This document shows, piece after piece, positions 1 to 8,550 of a stretch of 64,000 nucleotides of DNA. The DNA comes from Tropicimonas aquimaris. Lineage in GTDB: Bacteria > Pseudomonadota > Alphaproteobacteria > Rhodobacterales > Rhodobacteraceae. Position numbers and translations under genes: made by a program. The stretch covers positions 372,001 through 436,000 of the forward strand of contig NZ_JBHTJT010000008.1 of the NCBI RefSeq assembly GCF_042676185.1. The letters are read 5' to 3'. The notes under the pieces are model-generated. The model searched no databases, was not told the DNA's origin, and saw only the letters and a list, made by a program, of their open reading frames with translations. Each line of letters opens with the position of its first letter. The first letter of the stretch is position 1.

Positions 1-1733
1 GTGAGCGTCCAGACCTCGTCGACCTCTGCCAGCAGCGCGGCGGCATCGCCATGCCGGATCACCGCATCGGCAAGGGCTTCGAGCTCGCTCGAGGGCACCG
101 CGCCAGGGCGCAGCCCGGCCTCGACATCGGGATGCGGCTTGTAGACCAGGACGGCGTCCGGGTTGGCCTCGCGCGTGGCACGCAGCAGGCCGAGGTTGTC
201 GCGGATCTCCCCGCACCCGAGACAGACCGAGGCATCGTCCTCGACCTGGCCGGGCACCAGGATCCTCCGACCCTCCGGCAGGCTGGGGAGGGCCTCGGCG
301 GCGAGGTTGTATTTCGTGAGCCCGGCCTCGGTGAGGCGGAGCACCAGCCGCTCGGCCCGGCGGAGCCCTTCGGGGGGCAGCGCCGCGGCCTCGGCGATAA
401 GCATCTCCAGCCGGCTCTCCCGGGAGGGATCGTAGTAGATGCCAAGGTCGTCGGCGACCAGTGACAGCGGAGGCACCAGTTCCGCCCCGAGCCCGCGCGA
501 GCGCAGGAACCCGTCCTCGACGCGGATCAGCGGCACGTTGGCCCGCTCTGCGGCGTCCTGCAACTCCGGCCTCACGCTGCCTGCCCAGGCGAGCACCGGG
601 CGTCCGTCCTTCCTGGCCTGACGGCAGGCCGATGTTGCGTCGCGGAAGCGCAACCGGCAGGTGCCGCCGAAGAAGCCTTGCAGAGTCGGGCGCTTCCAGA
701 GTCGCATGCCGGTCGCGACATAGCCCGCACGATCCTCGCGGAAGGCCCGGACCCGCGCCTCGAGCCCATCGATCGCTTCTTCCAGTGTGCAGACCCGGTC
801 GCGGCAGGGATCGTACCAGGTCGGATAGAGGATCATTGCCCCGGCAAAGAGCTGCGCGCGGGTGAGGCGGCGCTGGCGTCGGTCGACGGGCCGCACATCC
901 TCGGTAAGCCCCCATCCGGCGTAGAAGGGCTGGCCGAAGACCTTGGGTCGATGGCCGGCGAGGATGGCTTCGAAGCCCAATTGGGAGGAGACGGTATGGA
1001 CCTGCACCGCGCCATCGAGCAGATGCCAGGTCGAGACCGGGCCGGTGCAGACCTCGATCCCTTCGGGCAGGTCCTCCGGGTCGAAATGGCCCGGGCGATG
1101 GCCGGCGGTCGTCTCGGGATGAGTACGCACGAGGATGCGGGCGCCGGGATTGTCGAGCCGCGCCTCCGTCAGCATCTCGGCAAAACTGGTGGCCGAGGCG
1201 CCGGCGTGGCGGATCGAGGCATCGCCGCGGGTCTGGTCGATCACCAGGATATAGCCCGGCGCCGGCGGGGGCAGGTCCGGGTCGAAGGCGTTGTACTTGC
1301 TCAGATGCCCCCGGCGTATCCGATCCATCGCCAGCCGGGCGCGGTCCAGCAGGGCGGTGTCGTCAAGCGGCTCGTTGGCAAGGATCTCCTCGAGATCCGA
1401 GGGCTGGGCGCTGTCGAAATGCACTCCCGAGGTGTCTATTTGGAGCCCTATGGGTGGCTCACCGGCGCGGCCGAGATGGATGGAGCGGAGAAAGGGATCC
1501 TCGATCCGAAGGAGCCGCGCGCCGCTTCGCGCCGCCATCGCCTCGCCCCGCGCGGCGGTCGGGCTGTGACCCCAGACGCCGACCCAGTCCTCCGGGCCGG
1601 GGCGCCCGGTGGTGACGTTCCAGCCGGCGAGCGCCAGTATGCGCCGCAGACGCCGGTTCAGGAAGCCGCCGTTGTAGATGAAAAGCCGCCGCGGAGAGGT
1701 CTCCGCGGCGGCATCGATGGGGGTATTTTCCAC
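1..1733 (-). CDS. kpsC: Capsule polysaccharide biosynthesis protein KpsC (beta-Kdo transferase), 3' end outside the window
   Basis: KpsC builds the poly-Kdo linker that joins group 2-type capsules to a phospholipid anchor; it acts at the cytoplasmic face of the inner membrane. The frame is open from a GTG at 1733-1731 to the window edge (577 codons seen; the family is around 670), so the C-terminus is missing. The protein is a tandem duplication: the N-terminal copy has LLRIEDPFLRSIHLGR (about residues 65-80) and the second copy the matching RVEDGFLRSRGLGAEL, and the visible end reads VWTL, as in the family. The start lies 9 nt after the exporter stop codon, so the two genes are surely co-transcribed. 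No strong Shine-Dalgarno is seen before the GTG, so the exact start is inferred. Family knowledge supplies the reaction; the residues and the duplication are seen. Confidence 0.85.
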   Translation of the reverse strand, partial: MENTPIDAAAETSPRRLFIYNGGFLNRRLRRILALAGWNVTTGRPGPEDWVGVWGHSPTAARGEAMAARSGARLLRIEDPFLRSIHLGRAGEPPIGLQIDTSGVHFDSAQPSDLEEILANEPLDDTALLDRARLAMDRIRRGHLSKYNAFDPDLPPPAPGYILVIDQTRGDASIRHAGASATSFAEMLTEARLDNPGARILVRTHPETTAGHRPGHFDPEDLPEGIEVCTGPVSTWHLLDGAVQVHTVSSQLGFEAILAGHRPKVFGQPFYAGWGLTEDVRPVDRRQRRLTRAQLFAGAMILYPTWYDPCRDRVCTLEEAIDGLEARVRAFREDRAGYVATGMRLWKRPTLQGFFGGTCRLRFRDATSACRQARKDGRPVLAWAGSVRPELQDAAERANVPLIRVEDGFLRSRGLGAELVPPLSLVADDLGIYYDPSRESRLEMLIAEAAALPPEGLRRAERLVLRLTEAGLTKYNLAAEALPSLPEGRRILVPGQVEDDASVCLGCGEIRDNLGLLRATREANPDAVLVYKPHPDVEAGLRPGAVPSSELEALADAVIRHGDAAALLAEVDEVWTL

Positions 1734-1742
1734 GCGCGCGGC

Positions 1743-2876
1743 CTACTTGCCGGCGAGTTGGGAATAGTTCGCCAAGGGCGTCAGGCTGCCCGTAACCGCC
1801 GAGAGCGTCTTCTGCCAACGCACGAAGGGCGCCTGCGTGACGTAGAGCGTGTCGTCGTCGCGGATCGCGAAGTCGCGGGCCTCGAACATTCCGTTCGGCT
1901 CGGTCAGGTCGAGCACGTAGACCATGCGCTGATCGCCCACGAGGTCGTTGCGGCCCAGCACGGCACGCGCGATGGACTCGGGCTCGTTGCGGAACACGAA
2001 GACGCCGGTCGGGTCGGCGAGGTTGCTGTTGAGCCCGCCCACCTGCGCGATCGCCTCGATGGCCGAAAGGGTCTGGGTCTCGAAGCGGATACGGTTCTGG
2101 GAGCCGGTCGCCCCGAGCACCGAGAAGGAGCGGGTGTCTTCCTCGACCAGGATGCGGTCGCCGCCGCGCAGGGCGATGTCGAGCCGAGGATCGGCGAAGA
2201 GATCCTGGAACCAGACCTTGGACTGGTGGCTGCCACGCATCACGGTGATCTGGGCAATCTCCGGCGTAACAGTAACCCCGCCAGCCTCGGCCAGCATTGC
2301 GGAGAGCCGCCGGGTGGGGCGTTCGATCGGGTAGACGCCCTGCGAGGCGATGCCGCCCATGACCGAGACCGTGGCGCCGTCGCCGGCGAGCCGGGTGACG
2401 ATCACCTGCGGGTCCGGCGTCTGGGCGTCGAGCTTCTCGGTGATGATCTGGCGCAGGCGTTCGGGCGTGTTGCCGGCAGCGCGGATGCGCCCGGCATAGG
2501 GCACGAAGATGAAGCCGGAGCCGTCGACCTGCACCTCGTCGAGAGCGGTTGCGGCCTGTCCGGCGCTCGACAACAGACCGTCGTCAACGTTCTCCCAGAC
2601 CCTGAGGCCCAGCGTGTCGCCGGGGCGGATGGTGTCGGAGCCCACTTCGCCGGCGTTCAGGAACTCGCTGGAAAAGCCCAGCACCGGGGTGACGGAGGTG
2701 GCGCGGGTAACGCGGTCGTTTACCGATACGACGAAGGCATCGCCGTTCTCGAGAACCGAGCCGGAATAGATTTCGGATTTGCTGGGGCCGGATCGCGGCA
2801 GCGCGCAGCCGCTGGCAACCGATGCCACCAGGCACAGGGCCAACGCCTTGGCCCAGCGGGATTGTCTCTTGTTCAC
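1743..2876 (-). CDS. Wza/KpsD-family outer-membrane polysaccharide export lipoprotein
   Basis: Predicted periplasmic/outer-membrane export channel component for capsular polysaccharide. The start is GTG at 2876-2874: an AAGGAG ribosome site sits 8 nt upstream (2890-2885), and the resulting N-terminus is a short basic region, a hydrophobic stretch and the lipobox V-A-S-G-C with Cys24. An ATG 33 nt further upstream would spoil this signal. The 377-residue protein continues with a polysaccharide-export domain (RPGDTLGLRVWENVDDG, about 90-105) and SLBB-like repeats (GGVTVTPEIAQITVMRG; GGLNSNLADPTGVFVFR). It lies between kpsS and kpsC on the same strand, which points to a capsule export operon. 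KpsD proper is longer, so Wza-family is the safer name. Confidence 0.88.
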   Translation of the reverse strand: MNKRQSRWAKALALCLVASVASGCALPRSGPSKSEIYSGSVLENGDAFVVSVNDRVTRATSVTPVLGFSSEFLNAGEVGSDTIRPGDTLGLRVWENVDDGLLSSAGQAATALDEVQVDGSGFIFVPYAGRIRAAGNTPERLRQIITEKLDAQTPDPQVIVTRLAGDGATVSVMGGIASQGVYPIERPTRRLSAMLAEAGGVTVTPEIAQITVMRGSHQSKVWFQDLFADPRLDIALRGGDRILVEEDTRSFSVLGATGSQNRIRFETQTLSAIEAIAQVGGLNSNLADPTGVFVFRNEPESIARAVLGRNDLVGDQRMVYVLDLTEPNGMFEARDFAIRDDDTLYVTQAPFVRWQKTLSAVTGSLTPLANYSQLAGK

Positions 2877-2989
2877 TGCTCGGGCTCCTTGGACGGATTT
2901 GTGCCTCAAGTTTTGCGGACAAACCTACAGCAGACCGTGGAAAAGGGAAGGCCGCCGCGCAGCCGGGCGGCGAGTGTTGCGCCGGCGCC

Positions 2990-3012
2990 GCGCCCGTTCG
3001 CGCAACGGGCGC
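2990..3012 (-). other. Perfect 9-bp hairpin between kpsS and the exporter gene
   Basis: Arms GCGCCCGTT and AACGGGCGC with a 5-nt loop lie 12 nt after the kpsS stop codon. No T-run follows on the minus strand, so this may attenuate or stabilise the mRNA rather than terminate it. The remaining 113 nt before the exporter start hold only its ribosome site. Confidence 0.4.
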
Positions 3013-3024
3013 GCGATGCAAAGC

Positions 3025-4338
3025 TCACTTGACGAGCCGGAGCTGTTGCCGGGGCGCCGAGTTGCCGGAGGCGAGGGCGTCATAGGGGTCCTGCGGGGCG
3101 AGGATCATGTCCACCACCTGCCGCAGGAGCTCGCGCCGTCCGCGCGCGGAGTAGAAGCCGCCGGTGACCTGCGAGGTCTCCAGCAGGTAGGAGCGATAGG
3201 TGCGGTAGGCGCGGCTGTCGGGGCGGGTGGGGGCGGCGAAGAACTCCGCCAACGGCTGATCGGAGACGAATTCCGGCTTGTCATAGACCGCCGCACCGAA
3301 GCTGCGCAGCGGCAAGCCGCGCCAGAGCACCTGTTGGCCGGCGGTCGAATTCACTGTGACCGCGCTGCGGGCGTGATCGAGCAGCATGGCCAGCTTGCCG
3401 CCGGGGACGAAATGCACCCGTTCGGACACGCCGGCCTCTGCGGCCAGCCGAGCGATGTCCGGCCGGAGCGGGCTGCGCCCGTCTTCCAGCGGGTGCGCCT
3501 TGAAGACGAGGTGGTGATGCCGCGGCGCGCCGGTGGCGAAGGCTTCGATGCAGAGCTGCAGGAATTCTTCCATCGTCTCGAAGGGGCCATGCGCCTGGAA
3601 ACTGGAGTCGTGTTCGAGCTGCAGCAGCACGAGGTGATAGGGCGCGCCGGCGCGCAGGATGGCGCGGGTGGCGAGGTGGCGCTCCAGCCGGTGCGCGGGC
3701 AGCAGCAGGAGCCGCTTCAGGTGCAGCCGGAATTCCTGCCGAACGTTCAGGGCGCGATGCGGGCGAAAGCCGGCGTAGCGGCGGTTCCGGAACATGACGT
3801 GCCAGTGGTAGAGCGCGCCGAACCAGATGTGCTGTCGGGTGTCGCCCCAGTGGCTGGGCGGATCCGGCAGGTCAGGGTCGGAATGCGCGAGCGCCGCCCG
3901 CATCGCGTCGACGCCGAGCTGCATCAGCCGGGAATGGCCGTTGGAGCCGCCGCGCTCGTAAGTGACCCAATAGGGGCGCAGGTAGCCCTCCTCGAAGACA
4001 TGAACCGTCAGGCCGCGCGCGCGGGCCTGCCGCACGGCCTCGGCGTGGATCGGGCGGATGTCGCCATAGAGCACCAGGTCGGTGATGCGCTTCTCGTCCA
4101 GCAGCGCGGCGCAGCGCGCGGGCCAGGCATCCGGGCCTTCCGCAAAGGGCAGGTAGCTCGGCCGGTCGGGCCAGAAGGCCGCGTCGCCCGCGTTGAATCC
4201 GACCCGCCAGACCTCCGCCCCGGCGGCGCGCAGCATCGCGCCGAGCTGGCCAAAGAACGGCCCGTGCGGCCCCTGCAGGAACAGGAACCGCCGGGCAGGC
4301 GCGGGGGCGCTTTCGGTGGGCGTGCCGGGCTGTCTCAT
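3025..4338 (-). CDS. kpsS: Capsule polysaccharide biosynthesis/export protein KpsS
   Basis: KpsS adds the first beta-linked Kdo to lyso-phosphatidylglycerol, starting the capsule linker that KpsC extends. The 437-residue protein begins with RRFLFLQGPHGPFFGQLG (about 16-33), contains FEEGYLRPYWVTYERGG (about 114-130), a motif related to the EDxFLRS stretch of KpsC, and ends with HLVFKAHPLEDGRSPLR and TVNSTAGQQVLWRGLPL, typical of this family. It is first of the three capsule genes on the minus strand, with a 148-nt gap before the exporter gene. The start ATG at 4338 matches family length. No membrane segment is seen; it should act in the cytoplasm at the inner membrane. Confidence 0.88.
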   Translation of the reverse strand: MRQPGTPTESAPAPARRFLFLQGPHGPFFGQLGAMLRAAGAEVWRVGFNAGDAAFWPDRPSYLPFAEGPDAWPARCAALLDEKRITDLVLYGDIRPIHAEAVRQARARGLTVHVFEEGYLRPYWVTYERGGSNGHSRLMQLGVDAMRAALAHSDPDLPDPPSHWGDTRQHIWFGALYHWHVMFRNRRYAGFRPHRALNVRQEFRLHLKRLLLLPAHRLERHLATRAILRAGAPYHLVLLQLEHDSSFQAHGPFETMEEFLQLCIEAFATGAPRHHHLVFKAHPLEDGRSPLRPDIARLAAEAGVSERVHFVPGGKLAMLLDHARSAVTVNSTAGQQVLWRGLPLRSFGAAVYDKPEFVSDQPLAEFFAAPTRPDSRAYRTYRSYLLETSQVTGGFYSARGRRELLRQVVDMILAPQDPYDALASGNSAPRQQLRLVK

Positions 4339-4512
4339 CGCCTGGCATCTATCGCGCCCCCGGCGGCGCCTGTCACCCCTTTCCTGAGGGGTCGGGCGAG
4401 ATATGCACGCCGCGTGTCGGCCTGGCCTCGACCCGGGCGGGAGTGACGGTTTGGCGCTTGCCGCCGGTCCCGCGCGCCGTTACCTCACGGGAAAGCCACG
4501 AAGGAGTCCCCC

Positions 4513-5100
4513 ATGTTCACCGGAATCGTGACCGACATCGGCGAAATCCGGGCGCTGGAGCGCCGCGGCGATCTGCGGGCGCAGATCGGCACAAGCTACG
4601 ACATGGACACCGTCGACATGGGCGCCTCGATCGCCTGCGCGGGGGTCTGCCTGACGGTGGTCGACAAGGGGCCGGACTGGTTCAGCGTCGACATCTCGGC
4701 CGAGACCGTGAGCAAGACCAACATCGCCGACTGGACCGTCGGCGGGCGTATCAACCTCGAGCGCGCGCTCAAGGTGGGCGACGAGCTCGGCGGGCATATC
4801 GTGTCGGGCCATGTCGACGGGGTGGCCGAGGTGATCGCCATGGCCGAGGAGGGGGACAGCACCCGCGTCACCTTCCGGGCGCCCGAGGCGCTCGCCAAGT
4901 TCATCGCGCCGAAGGGTTCGGTGGCGCTCGACGGCACCTCGCTGACGGTCAACGAGGTCGATGGCCGGGATTTCGGCATCAATTTCATCCCCCACACCAA
5001 GGAAGTCACGACCTGGGGCCGGGTGAAGACGGGCGACCGGATCAACCTCGAGATCGACACGCTCGCCCGTTACGTGGCGCGGCTGGCCGAGGCCGGCTGA
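4513..5100 (+). CDS. ribE: Riboflavin synthase alpha chain
   Basis: Catalyses dismutation of two 6,7-dimethyl-8-ribityllumazine molecules to riboflavin, the last step of the pathway. The 195-residue protein opens with the hallmark MFTGIVTDIGEI and consists of two lumazine-binding barrels: GASIACAGVCLTV (about 36-48) in the first and GSVALDGTSLTVNEVDG (about 136-152) in the second. An AAGGAG ribosome site precedes the ATG (AAGGAGTCCCCC-ATG). The other riboflavin genes in this window (ribB, ribH) lie about 20 kb away, so this copy is transcribed separately. Some alphaproteobacteria call it ribC. Confidence 0.96.
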   Translation: MFTGIVTDIGEIRALERRGDLRAQIGTSYDMDTVDMGASIACAGVCLTVVDKGPDWFSVDISAETVSKTNIADWTVGGRINLERALKVGDELGGHIVSGHVDGVAEVIAMAEEGDSTRVTFRAPEALAKFIAPKGSVALDGTSLTVNEVDGRDFGINFIPHTKEVTTWGRVKTGDRINLEIDTLARYVARLAEAG

Positions 5101-5147
5101 CCTCGGCGCCCGCGTTTCTAGCGGCGTAGAGCACGAAGATTTCATGT

Positions 5148-5177
5148 CTCCGGCGGGGGTATTTCCGCCAAGAAGAC
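5148..5177 (+). repeat. Dispersed intergenic element, GGGTATTT...AAGAAG family, copy 1
   Basis: The stretch reads CTCCGGCGGGGGTATTTCCG followed by CCAAGAAGAC. A related copy lies at 19835-19865, and an inverted pair of the TATTT...AAGAAG core at 61941-61997. It sits between ribE and pepF. I see no ORF or promoter in it. Confidence 0.6.
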
Positions 5178-5254
5178 GCAGAAGCTGCGCAGGGCGGTTG
5201 AAGATTGCCCGCGTGACGGCTTATCTGAGCGGCACCAGAGCAGGAGGTTCCGCC

Positions 5255-7078
5255 ATGATGCAGCAAATGCCACGTCCCGTCCGAGATATCGACCCCAAGG
5301 GGGCGCGGCGGCTCGGCGATCTGCCGGACTGGGATCTCAGCGATCTCTACACCGCACCGGACGCGATGGAGCTGAAGCGGGACATGGACTGGCTGGAACA
5401 GGCCTGTCTGAGCTTTGCCGAGGATTACGAGGGCAAGCTCGCCGCGCTTGATGCCGCGGGACTGCTGGAATGCGTGCTGCGCTACGAGAAGATCGAGGTG
5501 ATCGCCGGGCGCATCATGTCCTTTGCGGGTCTGCGCTATTACCAGAACACGATCGATGCCGAGCGGGCGCAATTCCTTGGCAATTGCCAGGAGAAGATCA
5601 CCAATTTCACCACGCCGCTGGTCTTCTTCAGCCTGGAGCTGAACCGTATCGAGGACGAGGCGCTGGCCACTCTGCTGGCGGAGAACGAGGATCTGCACCG
5701 CTACAAGCCGATCTTCGACAAGCTGCGCGCGATGAAGCCCTACCAGCTCTCCGACGAGCTGGAGAAGTTCCTGCACGACCAGTCGACCGTCGGCGCTGCG
5801 GCCTGGAACCGGCTTTTCGACGAGACCATGGCTGGGCTGCAATTCGAGGTGCAGGGCGAGACCCACAGCCTGGAATCGACGCTGAACTTCCTGACCGAGA
5901 AGGACCGGGAGCTGCGCGAGGCCGCCGCCCGCGAACTGGCCCGCGTTTTCTCCGAGAACCTTTCGCTCTTTGCCCGCGTGCACAACACCCTGGCCAAGGA
6001 GAAGGAGATCGAGGATCGCTGGCGTGGGATGCCGACACCGCAGACCGGCCGTCACCTGTCCAACCAGGTCGAGCCCGAGGTGGTCGAGGCGCTGCGCAAT
6101 GCCGTGGTCAACGCCTACCCGCAGCTCAGCCACCGCTACTACGACCTCAAGCGCAAGTGGCTCGGGCTGAACGCGCTGGAGGTCTGGGACCGCAACGCGC
6201 CGCTGCCGATGGAGGACACCCGGATCGTCGACTGGGAGGAGGCGAAGCAGACCGTTCTCGACGCCTATGCCGGGTTCAGCCCGCGCATGGCCGAGATCGC
6301 CGCGCCGTTCTTCGAGAAGGGCTGGATCGACGCCGGGGTGAAGCCCGGTAAGGCCCCCGGCGCCTTTGCCCACCCGACCGTCGTGGACGTGCATCCCTAC
6401 GTGATGCTCAACTACCTCGGCAAGCCGCGGGACGTGATGACGCTCGCCCACGAACTCGGGCACGGCGTGCACCAGGTGCTGGCCGCGGGGCAGGGCGAAC
6501 TGCTGGCCTCCACGCCTCTCACCCTCGCCGAGACCGCGAGCGTCTTCGGCGAGATGCTCACGTTCCGCAAGCTTCTCTCGCAGGCCAGGACCCCGTCGCA
6601 GCGCAAGGTGTTGCTGGCCGGCAAGGTCGAGGACATGATCAACACCGTGGTCCGGCAGATCGCCTTCTACGATTTCGAGTGCAAGCTGCACGAGGCACGC
6701 CGCAAGAGCGAGCTGACCCCGGACGAGATCAACGCGCTCTGGATGTCGGTGCAGGGCGAGAGCCTCGGCCCGGCGTTCAGCTTCATGGACGGCTACGAGA
6801 CCTTCTGGTCCTACATCCCGCATTTCGTCCACTCGCCCTTCTATGTCTATGCCTATGCCTTCGGCGACGGGCTGGTGAACGCGCTCTACGCGGTCTACGA
6901 GGAGGGTGACCCGAGCTTCCAGGAGAAATATTTCGAGATGCTCAAGGCTGGCGGCTCCAAGCATCACAAGGAGCTGCTGGCGCCCTTCGGTCTCGACGCC
7001 ACCGATCCTTCATTCTGGGACAAGGGGCTGGCAATGATCTCCGGCATGATCGACGAGTTGGAGGCGATGGAGGGCTGA
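5255..7078 (+). CDS. pepF: Oligoendopeptidase F, M3B family zinc metallopeptidase
   Basis: Cytoplasmic zinc peptidase that cleaves short peptides. The ATG at 5255 is chosen because a perfect AGGAGG (5242-5247) lies 7 nt upstream; it gives a 607-residue protein, the usual family length, and removes 37 improbable residues encoded further upstream. The zinc motif HELGH is at residues 399-403, within LAHELGHGVHQVLAAG, and the downstream ETASVFGEM (about 425) supplies the third ligand glutamate. The C-terminal FVHSPFYVYAYAFGDG is characteristic of PepF. It has no signal peptide. The next gene runs convergently and ends 7 nt away. Confidence 0.95.
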   Translation: MMQQMPRPVRDIDPKGARRLGDLPDWDLSDLYTAPDAMELKRDMDWLEQACLSFAEDYEGKLAALDAAGLLECVLRYEKIEVIAGRIMSFAGLRYYQNTIDAERAQFLGNCQEKITNFTTPLVFFSLELNRIEDEALATLLAENEDLHRYKPIFDKLRAMKPYQLSDELEKFLHDQSTVGAAAWNRLFDETMAGLQFEVQGETHSLESTLNFLTEKDRELREAAARELARVFSENLSLFARVHNTLAKEKEIEDRWRGMPTPQTGRHLSNQVEPEVVEALRNAVVNAYPQLSHRYYDLKRKWLGLNALEVWDRNAPLPMEDTRIVDWEEAKQTVLDAYAGFSPRMAEIAAPFFEKGWIDAGVKPGKAPGAFAHPTVVDVHPYVMLNYLGKPRDVMTLAHELGHGVHQVLAAGQGELLASTPLTLAETASVFGEMLTFRKLLSQARTPSQRKVLLAGKVEDMINTVVRQIAFYDFECKLHEARRKSELTPDEINALWMSVQGESLGPAFSFMDGYETFWSYIPHFVHSPFYVYAYAFGDGLVNALYAVYEEGDPSFQEKYFEMLKAGGSKHHKELLAPFGLDATDPSFWDKGLAMISGMIDELEAMEG

Positions 7079-7085
7079 GCGTGGA

Positions 7086-7565
7086 TCAGATCCCGCAGGC
7101 TTCGAGGATCTGCTCCCGGAAGGCGCCGGTGCCTGTCATCGGCGCTTCGAAGATCACGTCGCCCGAGGGGCTGGTCAGCTCCAGCGTGCTTCCCTGGGCG
7201 AACTCCCGCAGCACGGTGTCGCTGGTCTCCAGCCGGCCGACAAAGGCCTTGTCGGCCTCGTAGTAGAAGCCCAAGATCGGGTGCTTGGCGCGGTTGCCGC
7301 CGGACAGGACGATCCACATCATCATGTCGTCCGCAGTGTCGTCGGCGTTCTTCATCCCCGCGTGCGGTCCGCCCGTGAGCACCAGCGACAGCCACGTGCC
7401 GGTGTTGCGATTGCAGCCAAGCGTCAGCGTCTTCTCTCCAACCGTGATCAGGCCGCCCGCACTCTCCCCGTTGGTGGCGATCGCCGAGCTCCAGGTTTGC
7501 GCCTCGGCGGCGGTGCCGGCGGCGACGAGCAGCGGGAGGAGAAGGGAACGGAGAGAAACGCGCAT
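7086..7565 (-). CDS. Unknown exported protein, 159 aa
   Basis: I do not recognise a named family. The start is put at ATG 7565, giving a clear signal peptide (MRVSLRSLLLPLLVAAGTAAEA, cleavage before QTW at about residue 23) and a weak AGGG upstream. The mature part is about 135 residues, rich in beta-type segments, with two Cys (one in LGCNRNTGTW, one at the end, EACGI) that could form a disulphide. It resembles small periplasmic invasion-associated-locus-B-like or general beta-sandwich proteins of Rhodobacteraceae in size and style, but this is only an impression. It converges with pepF. Confidence 0.7.
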   Translation of the reverse strand: MRVSLRSLLLPLLVAAGTAAEAQTWSSAIATNGESAGGLITVGEKTLTLGCNRNTGTWLSLVLTGGPHAGMKNADDTADDMMMWIVLSGGNRAKHPILGFYYEADKAFVGRLETSDTVLREFAQGSTLELTSPSGDVIFEAPMTGTGAFREQILEACGI

Positions 7566-7681
7566 CTGAAAAGCCCTGTGGTCCGGATTTCGACGGGCAC
7601 CGGCCTCCCGGCGCCCGCGTTCCCAGACACATAGCATCCGGGCGACGATTCGCCATCCGCGCCGGGGATGGCGGTCCGAGG

Positions 7682-8023
7682 CTAGAAAGGGTCGAAGGCG
7701 ACGAGGCCGTAGTCGAAGCTCTCGAGGCGGTAATCCTCGATCCTGAGCGTGAAATCCTCGGCCCGGAGCAGCGTGTCGCCCTTGCGGTAAAGCAGGTCGA
7801 CCTCGTTCTCCCGCACGCCTTCGAGGGTGATCAGATCGGACTCGGTGAAATCGGTCACCCGGTCATCGCCCGCCGAGATGATGAAATGGTCGAACCCCTT
7901 GCCGCCGGTCAGTATGTCGTTGCCCGCGCCGCCGGTCAGCGTGTCGTGGCCGCCGCCTCCGATAAGCCGGTCGGCCCCGGCGTCGCCGAACAGCCGGTCG
8001 TCGCCCGCGCCGCCATAGATCAT
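7682..8023 (-). CDS. Miniature RTX (haemolysin-type calcium-binding repeat) protein
   Basis: The 113-residue protein begins directly with glycine-rich RTX nonapeptides of the GGxGxDxLx type (YGGAGDDRL, GDAGADRLIG, GGGGHDTLTG, GGAGNDILTG, about residues 3-42), which fold into a calcium-bound beta roll. It continues with FIISAGDDRVTDFTESDLITL and ends DYGLVAFDPF, which resembles the aspartate- and hydrophobic-rich tails used as type I secretion signals. A ribosome site AAAGG lies 7 nt before the ATG. Most RTX proteins are far longer, so this is a very small stand-alone one, or what is left of a larger one. No transporter gene is nearby. Confidence 0.75.
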   Translation of the reverse strand: MIYGGAGDDRLFGDAGADRLIGGGGHDTLTGGAGNDILTGGKGFDHFIISAGDDRVTDFTESDLITLEGVRENEVDLLYRKGDTLLRAEDFTLRIEDYRLESFDYGLVAFDPF

Positions 8024-8104
8024 TCAATGCCTTTCGGAAATACTCCCGCAAGGCGTATCACGAAAAGACACTGAAATCTCTTCCGGAATTCCGGACCGGC
8101 GGGC

Positions 8105-8404
8105 TCAGTCCAGTTCGGTCCAGGGCCAGGGCTTCACCTCGCTCGCGGCGGTCTGGTAGCGCGCCGCCTTGGCGATCCAGATGCCGAGGTCGGTGCCGAA
8201 ATCGGCCAGCCGATCGTTCGGCTTGCGGTGGTTAAGCAGCATGATGATCAGCTGCACCACCGTCGCCACGCCAAGCACAGTCTGGGCGATACCGATCATG
8301 AAATAGATGATCAGCATGTAGACCAGCCGCAGCAGCAGCGGCTCCTGCGGGCCTGCGTGGGGCTGCGGCCCGTGCAGGCGGCCGTCGATGTCTTCGTTGC
8401 GCAT
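8105..8404 (-). CDS. DUF4389-type small membrane protein
   Basis: A 99-residue protein from ATG 8404. It has an amphipathic N-terminus and one long or two short membrane segments (LLLRLVYMLIIYFMIGIAQT and VLGVATVVQLIIMLL, about 26-62), then FGTDLGIWIAKAARYQT and a C-terminus KPWPWTELD. This order is that of DUF4389 proteins, whose function is unknown. The more upstream ATG (8536) would add 44 residues antisense to the dipeptidase leader and is rejected. It is divergent from the M19 dipeptidase gene with about 146 nt between them. Confidence 0.75.
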   Translation of the reverse strand: MRNEDIDGRLHGPQPHAGPQEPLLLRLVYMLIIYFMIGIAQTVLGVATVVQLIIMLLNHRKPNDRLADFGTDLGIWIAKAARYQTAASEVKPWPWTELD

Positions 8405-8550
8405 GGGGCGGCTCCGTGTCCGGGACGGCCCGACATTAACGCCTGTGCCGCAACGTTCAACACCCCGAATGGCATGGTCGTGGCCGGGCAGGCTTGGCAG
8501 CGGGCAGGGCGCGTGTTTCTCTCCCGCCCGCGACAACAGGGGGCGGTCTG

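Noticed and set aside
678..3032. A 784-codon open frame on the plus strand across the capsule genes
   Set aside because: It is antisense to kpsC and the exporter gene, whose minus-strand products show clear family motifs; the plus-strand translation has no recognisable domain and is an effect of high GC content.
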